Below, in pieces: positions 1-10,600 of a stretch of 64,000 bases of DNA. How positions within the stretch are numbered: the first letter of the stretch is position 1; every line of letters starts with the position of its first letter. Under the pieces are notes generated by a model, which did no database searches, had not been told where the DNA came from, and was given only the letters and a program-made list of their open reading frames with translations. Position numbers and translations under genes: made by a program. Origin of the DNA: Salminus brasiliensis. Its lineage: Eukaryota > Chordata > Actinopteri > Characiformes > Bryconidae. The DNA lies in contig NC_132893.1 of NCBI RefSeq assembly GCF_030463535.1, positions 17,778,027 through 17,842,026 of the forward strand, given 5' to 3'.

Positions 1-1222
1 TTTGATGTAATCTCCCATAAAGCAAGAACAGATGCCTTTCCTTTTAACCACTGTGAGATAAATTAGGACTTTTTCTAACATGGACTGTTAAGACAAAATG
101 TTATTTTTTGTAATAATCATCTGATCCTCCTATCCTGAGAATACGTTAGTGATGCATAATATTAGAAAACAAAAATGAACTTCTTCACCTGAGACATTTT
201 GTAGCATCTGTAAGTATAAGTGGATTTGCAAATACAGTAGAACACCATATTGGCATTCAAAGCAGGTATCAAGCATGTTAGTATTCAAGCAGTGAGGTTT
301 AGATGGGATGTAGTGTACTGATCTATTTGTGCTGTAAAGGTTTTTAAAGTAGTAATGGTTTAAGGTTGTGAATTTTCGGATTTTTCTAAAATATTTTGTA
401 TACAAATAAAATAAACTATATGGTAAATTGACAAATATAATATTGGTCAAAAAATATAATTTAAAACTGTATTTGTGAAATATTATTAATAACTCTTTTT
501 TTTAACTACCTAATGTCAGATGCATGCTTTTTTTTTTTGTTTGTTTTGGACAGTAATGATTTATTTTTCAGGATATAAATGACAAAACAAAAAGCATGTG
601 TCAGTACATTTCTGCTCAATAATGATAAGGATATCAGCTATTTATTTATTCTTTCTATCCTGTTTACGGCAAGTAATAGAAGCACAAATATAAGTTGAAA
701 TGGTCATGGCCAGCATTTCACTGGCAAAAGAAAACTAGGAAGAAAAGGGGTCCGTGTTCAAGGCCTCTATGCTAAATTATAAAATGACAAGGTGTGTAGT
801 GACAGCAGGCAGAACCTAGTTTCCCCCTTTTTGTTCAACAAGCTCAGCTTAACTGCCCAAGTCTGATCACCTATTCAATTTCCCTCCGGAGCAGACAAGG
901 ATAAATGAGTAACAGGGTGTGATTGTGTCCTCACACCTAGGGCATTAATCTGAGACTAATGGAGTTTCCTACAACACTTGCTCCACTGAGCCATGACTCC
1001 GTATCACTCACCGTGTCCCAAAAATTCTAGCTGTGGAAAGCTCATATTGAAAGAATGATGGGACCTTACATTTTTTACAAGATATGACATGTTCCAAATG
1101 TTCCACTTTTGTGAATGTTCAAGCTGAAGTAGAAACCCAGCTACTATTGCTGTTGAGGAACTTTGACTTTGAAGGTGTCCAAGCACCAAAAGTCCTGGAA
1201 CCCTTTTGAGTAAACAACTTAC
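1..1222. other. No exon seen; probably first intron of the gene starting at 1301
   Basis: I see no exon with coding character on either strand. The stretch is AT-rich. It lies immediately downstream, on the minus strand, of the leader exon that ends at 1223 with a strong GTAAGT donor, so it is best read as the first intron of that gene. The open frames here lack family motifs and plausible splice borders. Confidence 0.4.
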
Positions 1223-1301
1223 CTTTTGGTGGATGTGTTATAGATAAGCAGGTCCTCAGAAAGATCAGCAGAAAAGCAGCAGGTGTCTTTGCAAGCATCA
1301 T
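1223..1301 (-). CDS. Leader (signal-peptide) exon of a secreted or membrane protein gene running off the left edge
   Basis: The minus strand reads ATG ATG CTT GCA AAG and encodes 26 residues plus one base. They run from MMLAKTPAAFLLIFLRTCL through a short ITHPPK tail. A basic residue followed by the hydrophobic AAFLLIFL core is a typical signal peptide. The exon ends in AAAG followed by GTAAGT, a near-consensus donor, after codon position 1. A short leader exon with a phase-1 border is the usual first exon of immunoglobulin-superfamily genes. It lies downstream of, and on the same strand as, the HHLA2-like gene, so it cannot be that gene's leader. A tandem paralog is a reasonable guess, but no further exon is visible before the window edge. 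The first of two adjacent ATGs (1301) is given as the start; the second (1298) is equally possible. Confidence 0.6.
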
Positions 1302-1365
1302 GGCCGTGAGACTGCCACACACTCCGTTACGCAGACATCTGTCCTCTCGCCCTCCTCCAGTGTCT

Positions 1366-1372
1366 CTTTATA
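1366..1372 (-). promoter_or_regulatory. TATA box of the leader-exon gene
   Basis: The minus strand has TATAAAG within GGAATATAAAGAGACAC, about 65 bases upstream of the ATG at 1301. That places a transcription start near 1335-1341 and leaves a 5' untranslated leader of roughly 40 bases. The position relative to the signal-peptide exon supports a real core promoter. A minimal upstream frame, ATG TCT GCG TAA (1338-1327), sits at the predicted start site. Confidence 0.5.
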
Positions 1373-1399
1373 TTCCTCTCCCTTATTCTTTCTGTTACA

Positions 1400-3231
1400 A
1401 ACAGTCTAGAGTTGTATTCTGTCTGTGGCTCTCCTCTCTCTCTCTTTCGTCTGTGCTGTTTCTCTGTATGTCTCTTCCTCTTTCTCACTGCTTCTATCGC
1501 TCGGTGTGTTCGTGAGAAAGGCAGAGGGAGAGAGACCCTTGTGGACACATCAATTAAGTCTGTAAAACTTTAACCTGGGCGAGCATGAGTAGACATAAGG
1601 AGAGTAGCCCTCTGTCCAGGCCATGTAACGGACACCATAAAGAAAAGCAATTACAGAGAGGACAAGTGTGTCTCTGGTTATATTGTTGTACTTGTGTATT
1701 TGTGCACTTGTCCCACGGTGCAGGGATTTTACCGACAGTCGAAAAGCTGGAACGTAAATGGAAACTACATGAAAGGAAAATCTTGTTACATCCAGGCCCA
1801 TAGGATTCTTATTACAGAGCCTCCTCTATTCAGCTGCCTATTTATAAAACAAACAAGACTCTTATTCAGTACAGTCTCTAAGCTTTACCAACTGTTCTTA
1901 AGAACAAATGTCTTTTTAATACTCACTTATAGCAAAGATTCTGAATAATACAGAGCCTTCACTGTTCAATTTACAAGGACAATGGGATCCATCATTATAA
2001 GATCATAGCTGCCTCTGATTAGCAATAGGTTGGAAGGCTGTACTGTATTTACACACAGTTTTAATGAAGTTTTAAATAAGATTACAATAAGATTTTGTGC
2101 CAGTCTTAAGGGTTAGAATCATTTACATTTAAAACATGAATTTGTAAGTATATTATAAAATATTTAGACAGTATAGCACCTCTTAAAATTCACATTCTGG
2201 CATGCTTCTCTATTGCAATTGCTGTTGTTGATAATGTTAAATCTGGTTCTTTCACTTTTCCCTACAGGGTTCAGTAATACTAGAGTGACAATATTTTGTT
2301 TTTGTTTTTGTTTTTTACAAAAAAGAGTACACTGGAGACCTTTAGGCATCTATCGTGATTAGGGTGTGGCTTGGAGTAGTAGGGTAAGAGGGAGTTAAAT
2401 ATCTCCAAAATCATTTCTATATTAATGACAATTAATACTTAATCATTAACCAATAAATATCCTTAATATCATGGTTGTACTCAACTGTCATGACTGTACT
2501 CAAAATATATGAACATATTTTTGAGCATTTAAAAATCTGTGAAAGATTGCTGACTATTTTAATTACTGACACAATCTCAGGCTGTCATTTGGATTTGTGG
2601 AATATTGAGACAGAGAGCAGTGCGTATTTACGTTACAAATAAGCTCTAATGGTATATTTAATTTTTTTGTTTCAGTTTAACAATGGCCAATTATTAGCAG
2701 GCCAAACATTTTATTATACACTTTTATTACTGAGGAATAGCCCCTGTAATTATTGAATAGTTATTGTGTAATACTGTGTAATAAGCCTTAACGTATTAAG
2801 AGATTAAACATTAAAATCGCTCACTCAGTTTTCTTCTTTAAGTCTCTTAAATTAAATAATTTTTAGATAATGGAAGAAAAATGGTGGGCCTGTCTCGCCC
2901 GCTGTAAAATAATAATTTCTTTCCCTCTACATTCTTATTAAATGACTGTGTTTTTCATTAAATATAAAACAATCTTGTAAACAAATTAACCACATGATTT
3001 AGATTTTTCTAGATTTGTAAGATGAAAAATCTAATGTTTTCTGAAACATCTTGGCTATTGCTAGCCTAACCTCCTTCCCCCTCTGCCTTAACAGTGAACT
3101 ACCAGCAAATGTTTTCATGTAGATTTTCTTTTAACAATACGTTTTAGATGTTAGCCTCAGTACAATATAACAATATTTCTGATTTCCATAATTTATAATT
3201 CTTTGTAATCCTTTGTAAGCATTTTTGTAAA
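1400..3231. other. Non-genic, AT-rich; one dispersed repeat fragment
   Basis: No gene is supported. Around 1420-1545 the plus strand is pyrimidine-rich, which produces long but meaningless frames. About 2690-2795 resembles 36530-36620 (shared blocks such as gaatagcccc and tgtgtaataagcctt), so it is a fragment of an interspersed repeat of unknown class. The rest is unremarkable AT-rich DNA. Confidence 0.5.
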
Positions 3232-4622
3232 ATTTGTTTTGGTGTAGATTAAGGTGTAGGTTAAGGTTAGGTTAAAATTACATTAAGGTGTAGGTAAGAT
3301 TAGGTTTAGGTGTAGAGTAGGGTGTAGATTAAGGTTAGGTTAAGATTAGGTTCAGGTGTAGATTAAGGTGCATTTTAAGGTGTAGGTAAGATTAGGTTTA
3401 GGTGTAGAGTAAGGTGTAGGTTAAGGTTAGGTTAAGATCAGGTTTAAGTATAGATTAAGGTGTAGGTTAAGGTTTGGTTAAGATTAGGTTCAGGTGTAGA
3501 TTAAGGTGTATTTTAAGGTGTAGGTAAGATTAGGTTTAGGTGTAGAGTAAGGTGTAGGTTAAGGTTAAGTTAAGATCAGGTTTAAGTATAGATTAAGGTG
3601 TAGGTTAAGGTTCGGTTAAGATTAGGTTCAGGTGTAGATTAAGGTTCGGTTAAGATTAGGTTCAGGTGTAGATTAAGGTTAGGTTAAGATTAGGTTTGGG
3701 TGTAGATTAAGGTGTAGATTAAGGTTAGGTTAAGATTAGGTTCAGGTGTCAATTAAGGTGTGGGTTGAGATGACATTAAGATTAGGTTTAGGTGTAGGTT
3801 AAGGTTAGGTTAGGATCAGGTTTAAGGTGTAGATTAAGGTGTAGGTTAAGGTTCGGTTAAGATTAGGTTCAGGTGTAGATTAAGGTTCGGTTAAGATTAG
3901 GTTCAGGTGTAGATTAAGTTGTAGATTTAGGTTCGGTTAAGATTAGGTTCAGGTGTCGATTAAGGTGTGGGTTAAGATGACATTAAGATTAGGTTTAGGT
4001 TTAGATTAAGGTGTAGGTTAAGGTGAAGGTAAGATTAGGTTCAGGTGTAGATTGAGGTGTAGATTAAGGTTAGGTTAAGATTAGGTTCAGGTGTAGATTT
4101 AGGTGTAGGTTAAGGTTAGGTTAAGATTAGGTTCAGGTTTAGATTGAGGTGTAGATTAAGGTTAGGTTAGGATTAGGTTCAAATTTAGATTAAGGTGTAG
4201 GTTAAGGTGAAGGTAAGATTAGGTTCAGGTGTAGATTGAGGTGTAGGTTAAGGTTAGGTTAGAATTAGGTTCAGGTGTAGATTAAGGTGTAGGTTAAGGT
4301 GACGTTAAGATTAGGTTTAGGTGTAGAGTAAGGTGTAGGTTAAGGTTAGGTTAAGATCAGGTTTAAGTGTAGATTAAGGTGTAGGTTAAGGTGAATGTTA
4401 AAATTACGTTCAGGTGTAGATTAAGATGTAGATTAAGGTTAGGTTAAGATTAGGTTCAGGTTTAGATTAAGGTGTAGGTTAAGGTGAAGGTAAGATTAGG
4501 TTTAGGTGTAGAGTAAGGTGTAGGTTAAGGTTAGTTTAAGATCAGGTTTAAGTGTAGATTAAGGTGAGGGTTAAGATTAGGTTCAGGTGTGGATTAAGGT
4601 GTAGGTTGAGGTGAAGGTCACA
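3232..4622. repeat. Degenerate telomere-like tandem repeat (minisatellite), about 1.4 kb
   Basis: The stretch is built almost wholly from six-base-like words: TTAGGT, TAAGGT, GTAGGT, TAAGAT and TTCAGG. They combine into higher-order units of roughly 34-46 bases, of the form gtgtagattaagg, ttaggttaagattagg, ttcag. Unit borders drift and variants mix, so this is an old, internally rearranged array rather than a perfect satellite. The G-rich strand is the plus strand. The words are one or two changes from vertebrate TTAGGG. It lies between the HHLA2-like gene and the next leader exon. The same words, reversed, form the loop of the fold-back element at 28267-28510. Confidence 0.9.
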
Positions 4623-7496
4623 TTTTTTTACAGTCCTGACATATATAGCATAGATAATGCTGGGCCAAATCATCTTATTTCAACTTGAGTAAAGTGTAAA
4701 AGTTTTACTTTTACCACATTTTACATTCTGTTTTTATTTCCGTAATAATGTAAAAATATATTTTACCAAAAGAAGTCATTGTGTTTACATTTGCAATTAG
4801 ACATTTTTAGGCTGTGGCCAACTGGCTGTGTTGAGAAGCAGATTGACCAATGGCTGCATGTAGAAGCAGGTACATGTAGGCCAATAGCAGTAGTTAGAAG
4901 GTGGGACTTAAGCAATTTGACAAATGACTAGATGTAAATGCAGGTTCATGTAGATCGACAGTGGCGGTGAGAAGGCAGGGCTTAAATAGATGTTTCAGCG
5001 TTTCAACCTGTGAAAATCAGCGACTGTAGAAACAAATGCAGTCATGAATTTAATGCGAAATTTGACATTTTACACAATTTAGAAGCCCCGGCTGGGTGCA
5101 TTTTTCACATCTGAATATTTGATATTTGGTCATCCTAAGTAATATAGCAGCTTGTCTATTACAAAAGGAGAAACACCTGGTTCTAACACCTGACATAACA
5201 GTCCTGAACAACAGTGTAATGCTGCCATACATGTAGAGAATTCCACCTTTTATTCCTCAGACAAGATACCTTCAGTTGCACTCCTGAAAGTCATAGCACT
5301 GCTACTACGTCTGGCATTGTGGTATGGCGACAGGGCTCCCAAATTTGGGAGTATTTCGAGAATAAGAAAGATTTTGGTTGTGGTTCCAGCTTCTTACCAT
5401 ACTACAGATTAGTAGATCTAGTAACCTGTTAATAGACTAGGTTAGTAGCAATCAAATAGCGCCCTCTGCCTGTTGAACACAATTAAATCACCTATATTCC
5501 ACCGGTTCTTTATCCAAAATAAATAAATAAATAAAAGATAAATCTATAACCAGATGTGGCCTAAATAAGCTTAGTATATTTACTCTTAACACTAAAGTAC
5601 CAGCAAAAATTCCATTGCAGAAACAGCCAACCACGAGATCAGTAATAAGGACCAATAAAGAAGGAACAGCAGGGTAAAAGGAGGTATACGGCTTTCAGTC
5701 AGTAAGGCTTTTGAAAGAGGATTAGAGGGCAGAGCATCACTGTCTCCAAACTGAGAAAGCTGAGAAAGTGCCTTCCAAAAGGCCACCGGCTAAAAGAAGA
5801 GAGGGGTCAGTCCGGGCTGGACAGGATGGAGGGCGAGATGGTTCTTCTCTCTAATTTAAAGAGAAACCATCCATTTGTATTCTAGAGCAAGGAACGGAGC
5901 TCTAAAAAAGAAAACAAGCTTCTCTATATGCTGTAGGATAGACTGTGAAGAAGACACTGATGAAGAAAATAAAGAAAGGACAGGAATGGGGAGAGGAAAG
6001 AAAGATGTGGTGTGAAGAAAGGACAGTGAGCAAGAGAGAGAGAGGTGAAGAGAAGCTAAAGGCAACAAAAGAATGGGCCACAGGGTGGATGACAGGCTAA
6101 GAAAGATAGAGAATTGAGAAAGAAAGACTTGGTCTTCACAAAGTACAGCTTGGAAATAACACTGTTCTTTGTGAACTGTTGTTTTTTTAACAAACACAGA
6201 AAGGCCTTACATACCTACATGACTCTGTGTGCCTTAATAGTTAACCCATGTTTATGGTAATGGTCAACATAGGTTAAATAAAGGCCTAATGCTTCTGGTA
6301 GCAGTCCACTACAAGCTGAAGTAAGTAAATACATTGCAAATGGAGGAAATCGCATACAATCATAAATAAATGAATATATGTGAAATAAATAAATATTAAT
6401 GAGCATAAATACTCAAATGTCCTTTGAGATTTGAACACTGGAATGCTGGCCAACCAGCCTCAGACCAGCATAAACCAGCATATACTGTGGGTGAGGTTAT
6501 GCTGGTTAACTAGCAGTCTAGCACCAGACTAGCATAAACCAGTAAACCATAAATACACCATATCCTAGTGAACTCTGGCCTGATTTACATTAACCCAAAA
6601 AAGGTCTTGCAATGCTGTGGATGCCAGTTAGCCAGGTAAGTTGTCTTGGTAGCTGCCAAAATGCACATTTTATGACTTTACACAACAAAGCGTTCGATTT
6701 TCAGCAAACTCCAAGTCTGATGTGTTTGTGGAAGATAATAAGAAATAAGGTTGCCCCTTTCAGATGAGCTAATGAGCTAACAGAGCTAACCAATATGATG
6801 TTAGACACTGTCGATGACAACTTGTAGAGTACTTTTTCGTTTGTGGACAATGTAGGTACATGCTAGTTTGTCTGAGAAAAGGAGATTTCTTCATTGTTTC
6901 TGTACCCAGCCAACATACTCTAGGCCTGTTACCCAATTTAGCAGAAAAGCTGCGTCAGCAGGTCTACACCGTTTGGTCACATAGCTAACAACATGTCGCT
7001 GGCAACACGCTCAGGTTAAGGCAACGTTTTGTAGTCGCAGTAAGTAACCCATTACTTGAGTCACCTATGGTTATTACTCTTCTGTCCAGTGTTGCAAAGG
7101 GGGGAATGGCTTTGTCTGTTTTAATAAGGTTTCATTTTGTGTCTCAACCTGCATTTAATTAAGCCAAAAGCACAGCTGGCCAAAGCCCCAATGACTTGTA
7201 TGGTCATGTACTTGAGTTCATCTGTCGAACACTCTGTGTGGTGTCATGCAACAGGATCTCTTTAACAAAAACACATCGTTAATGTCAGTTAGAAGTAAAT
7301 TAGGGCCACATTTGTGGAAAACTGCTCATTCAGATCGTGTGAGTCATGTTACAAACAGATAGAAAACATTACAACAACAATTTTACCAAAAAGAAAAAAA
7401 GAAGTGAGTGCCTTTTACTTTCAGTCATTTAGCATAGCCAGTGTGTTACGGGATAAAATGAATAACTTTCATAGTCCTTTGACATAAAAGTGTTCC
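4623..7496. other. Intergenic; no gene seen
   Basis: No exon with coding character is visible. Contents are a short (AAAT)n run near 5517-5535, a purine-rich stretch at about 5880-6130 that gives a long low-complexity minus-strand frame, and a repeat at 6428-6560. The segment begins where the tandem array ends and closes at the poly(A) signal of the HHLA2-like gene. Confidence 0.5.
6428..6560. repeat. Short internally repeated element with 'accagcataaaccagca' words
   Basis: The words accagcataaaccagca, gctggttaactagcag and agactagcataaaccag recur in direct and inverted form over about 130 bases. Such AGCA/CTGG-rich fold-back patches are common interspersed repeats in fish. I cannot assign a family, and no coding content is present. 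Confidence 0.45.
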
Positions 7497-7502
7497 TTTA
7501 TT
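7497..7502 (-). terminator. Poly(A) signal of the HHLA2-like gene
   Basis: Minus-strand AATAAA lies about 70 bases beyond the TAG stop at 7569, a plausible short 3' untranslated region. Other weaker signals exist further left, so the true cleavage site is not certain. Confidence 0.5.
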
Positions 7503-7568
7503 ATTCTGTCTCTCTGTGTTTGTCCTCTAATGTGCATCATCCATACATTCCTCATTTAATTCCCATAG

Positions 7569-7630
7569 CTAAGAGTCTTCTTTGGTGTTTAGTGGTCTGT
7601 CTTCTGCCGGTGTCTCTTCTGCTCTTTTGT
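7569..7630 (-). CDS. hhla2: HHLA2-like exon: cytoplasmic tail end and stop
   Basis: Encodes DKRAEETPAEDRPLNTKEDS and then TAG. The acceptor is TTTCTCACAG and the entry is phase 1. The tail is acidic and has no tyrosine-based motif. A poly(A) signal follows about 70 bases downstream. Confidence 0.65.
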
Positions 7631-10600
7631 CTGTGAGAAATGCAAAAACATTTTTATGACTCAAAATGTTTTCAGAATTCTAGAAAAAAAAACTATGTAA
7701 ACACTCACCATCCACTTTATTAGAAACACCTACTTTCTACACCACTGACATTGATAGGTCCACTAGGTCCACTAGAATGCAGGATTTCAACCCAATTCAT
7801 CAGTTTTTGACCGCAGGGCCGCTGTTGACCGTAAAAGTTTTATGCTGGGTTGTTGAGTGGTGCACCATCCATATAATGAAACGTCCAGCCAAGAACAGCT
7901 CTGTGACCACTGGTGAAAAGCTAGACATTTCTGACCTAAATTGTGCATGGAATTATAGGGGCTGCCGTCTGTAATTGTACAGTGGAAGGTAGTGTATGGG
8001 TTTCTTATAAAGTGTTGGTGGTAAATGGGGTGAGTTTTAATTTTGCCCAGCTTGTTTGACAGTGATGTACCGTCATGCAGATGTAATACCTTGATTCACA
8101 GCCTGCATCTCTGTGTCTTGGCCAGAATTTTTTGAGGTTTTAGATTTTCCTACAAATAGAAAAAAACAGTTCACATCAATGTAAGGTAGTGAGACATATT
8201 TCTACGTGTTAGACTACAATTATGATGAGATGTTGTTGTTACCTCTGTATTTTCTGTATATGTAGTAAAGGACACCAAGGAGAGCTACCCCAGCCACCAC
8301 CACTGCCAGCACCCACAGATTTGACTTACTCTTTCCTGTGGAGACAGATATCCGCAAAATCCATCCGAATACATAAGACAGAAATCACTGCAGAAATATA
8401 TGTGATCTTTGCATAACTTTTACATAAACTCAATTATATTCCAGAGCATTTTTTACCTGTTTGTGCAACTGCCTGTGAGGAATCAATGTTGACAGATGTT
8501 TGGACTGTGTATTTCACCTGTGGGCCTGAGAACATACAGGTGTAGTTTCCAGAATACTTTGAGCCCTCTAGATCATCTAAGTAAAGAGATCCATCTCCCA
8601 TCTGAGCCTTGTCCAATTCCACTTCTGCATCGCTGTCCCAGTGGTTCACGATTGTACGGGTTTGGCTATTGTATGTGAGAATATCCTTATTTTTGCCGGT
8701 TTTAGCGAAAGTCCACGTGAGATTGAAGTTTTTCATTTTCTTTGGGGCCACACATGGAATGATCAGGTCTTGTCCGTCTTTCCCTGCTATTTCTGTGGAT
8801 GAATCAAATGAGAATCAATTCAATGTCTGTATTTACCACTAAACCCACTAGAGGGCGGATTTTACTTTCATTGCATATGTTAAAGAAGCAGTAGCAGACA
8901 AGTGGGTGAAGTTGATGTACTAAATGGGTCTTGAAAAAGGAGAATGTGTGTGACAGTGCAACAGTGCATGTTTCAGATTGAGTGGTTGTTGTGTGGTGTG
9001 GGGTGTAACTGGCTTATAACAGTATGAGCCAATATAGTTACACACACATACGCACACACATACACACACACATGCTCCATTCTTTCTTCCACTGTCATTC
9101 TTACAGTGATATCCGGAAACTCCTATATATATATAGATAGATAGATAGATAGATAGATATAAATACAGATAACTTCTAAGATTCCTTAGATTCTTTAGGT
9201 AACTGATGTGGTTCTTCAGTGGCACCCCTCCAAAAGGCCATTTTTGCCCAGGGCCAGCAATTGCCTAATTTGGTACAGTTATGACATATCAAAGGGTTAT
9301 GGGTATGCGGTAAAACCGAGTGTGTATGGATGGCTTAGTGTTCTGTTGGTTTTAGACTCTGTACCACTGCGGTTAAGGGCATATTTCCTTTTAAACTTCT
9401 CCAATGGTGATGACTGTGTGCTGGCAGAGAAATACAACCAGTTTGTATCTAGAGTTTGAAAGTGTGCTTGCATGTCATAGTTGTTTAATATCATACCTGT
9501 CTGAAGCAGTGAGGCCTTCCATGTCTGTGAGCTGTATTTGGAGATAATGGTGCAGATATAAGTGAGAGGGGAGCTCTGCTTCTTCAGTGTGCTATCGACA
9601 CTGTACAGGCCATCTGAATCTGCGCTCATTCGTGTAACCGGCTGCAGGGAACTGACTTGTGGCTCTGTAGACCACGTCAACACAGGAGCGGGAAACACAC
9701 CATGTGTGGAACACTGCACATACCCAGTGGGGTTGGTCTCTATGGAGATTCTGCTGATGGGAGCTGCAAAAAGAATGAAGTGAAGGCTTTACGACCGTGT
9801 ACAAAATTTCAATCAGGCACTAAATATTCCAGTTATCCATTTACTTGGTTGGGATGTAACAGAAAACAAGTATTGTGTAATATTTATTCAGAATTCATAC
9901 AGAAACAATGATCATATTCACCATGCTCATAAAAGTCATCAATGCTTGTTCATGATATTTTAAGGCCACTGTTTTTAATATCACTGCAGTTTCTGCCAAA
10001 GCATGAGTCGACTGGTTGAACTGAACAGTCTCATTATGTCCTCAGTGGACATAAGCTGAAAATCATAAGGTCAAAGATGAAGTCATGACCAGCACTGACA
10101 CATAAGAGTTCATTTAACTGGTAACTGGCAATAGCTAACAATAGGCTTTAAAGCAACACTATGTAGCATTTTAACCTTAAAATAGCAGCTTCAAAATCAT
10201 GTTGATGCTCCACTGACCTGTACTAGGGACAGTAGCAGAGAACAGGGCAGGATAACTCTTGTAACTATGCCTAACCAGAGTCATATTTGTGTAAAATCTT
10301 GTAATATTACTATACTGTGTCAGTCCTCATGTGTCTTTCCCTTTCAGTGATGGTTCCATATCTCTCAGCTTGTCCAGAAAAAAAGTCCTTTATTGATAGC
10401 TCAACTCGCAAATTACACTTCCCAACTGTATGGGCTCTATCCATTTATAAGAACCAAGATATAACTGTGACATTTGGAAACATAAATCCAAAGAATGGCT
10501 CTAAATTATTATTATTATTTTTGTGATAGTTCTTAATGATCTTAATTCATTTAAATAGTTAATTAACTATCTTTACAAGTTCTGAAACAGTCGAAACAGT

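Noticed and set aside
1004-1189. Minus-strand frame ending near a GTGAG donor-like site, as the next exon after the leader
   Set aside because: No acceptor with a pyrimidine tract in the right phase and no Ig or other domain features.
1327-1548. 73-residue minus-strand frame rich in arginine and glutamate
   Set aside because: It overlaps the TATA box and promoter of the leader-exon gene and is translated purine-rich sequence.
5856-6197. 113-residue minus-strand frame
   Set aside because: It comes from a purine-rich stretch and is leucine/serine/phenylalanine low-complexity, with no motif, start context or splice support.
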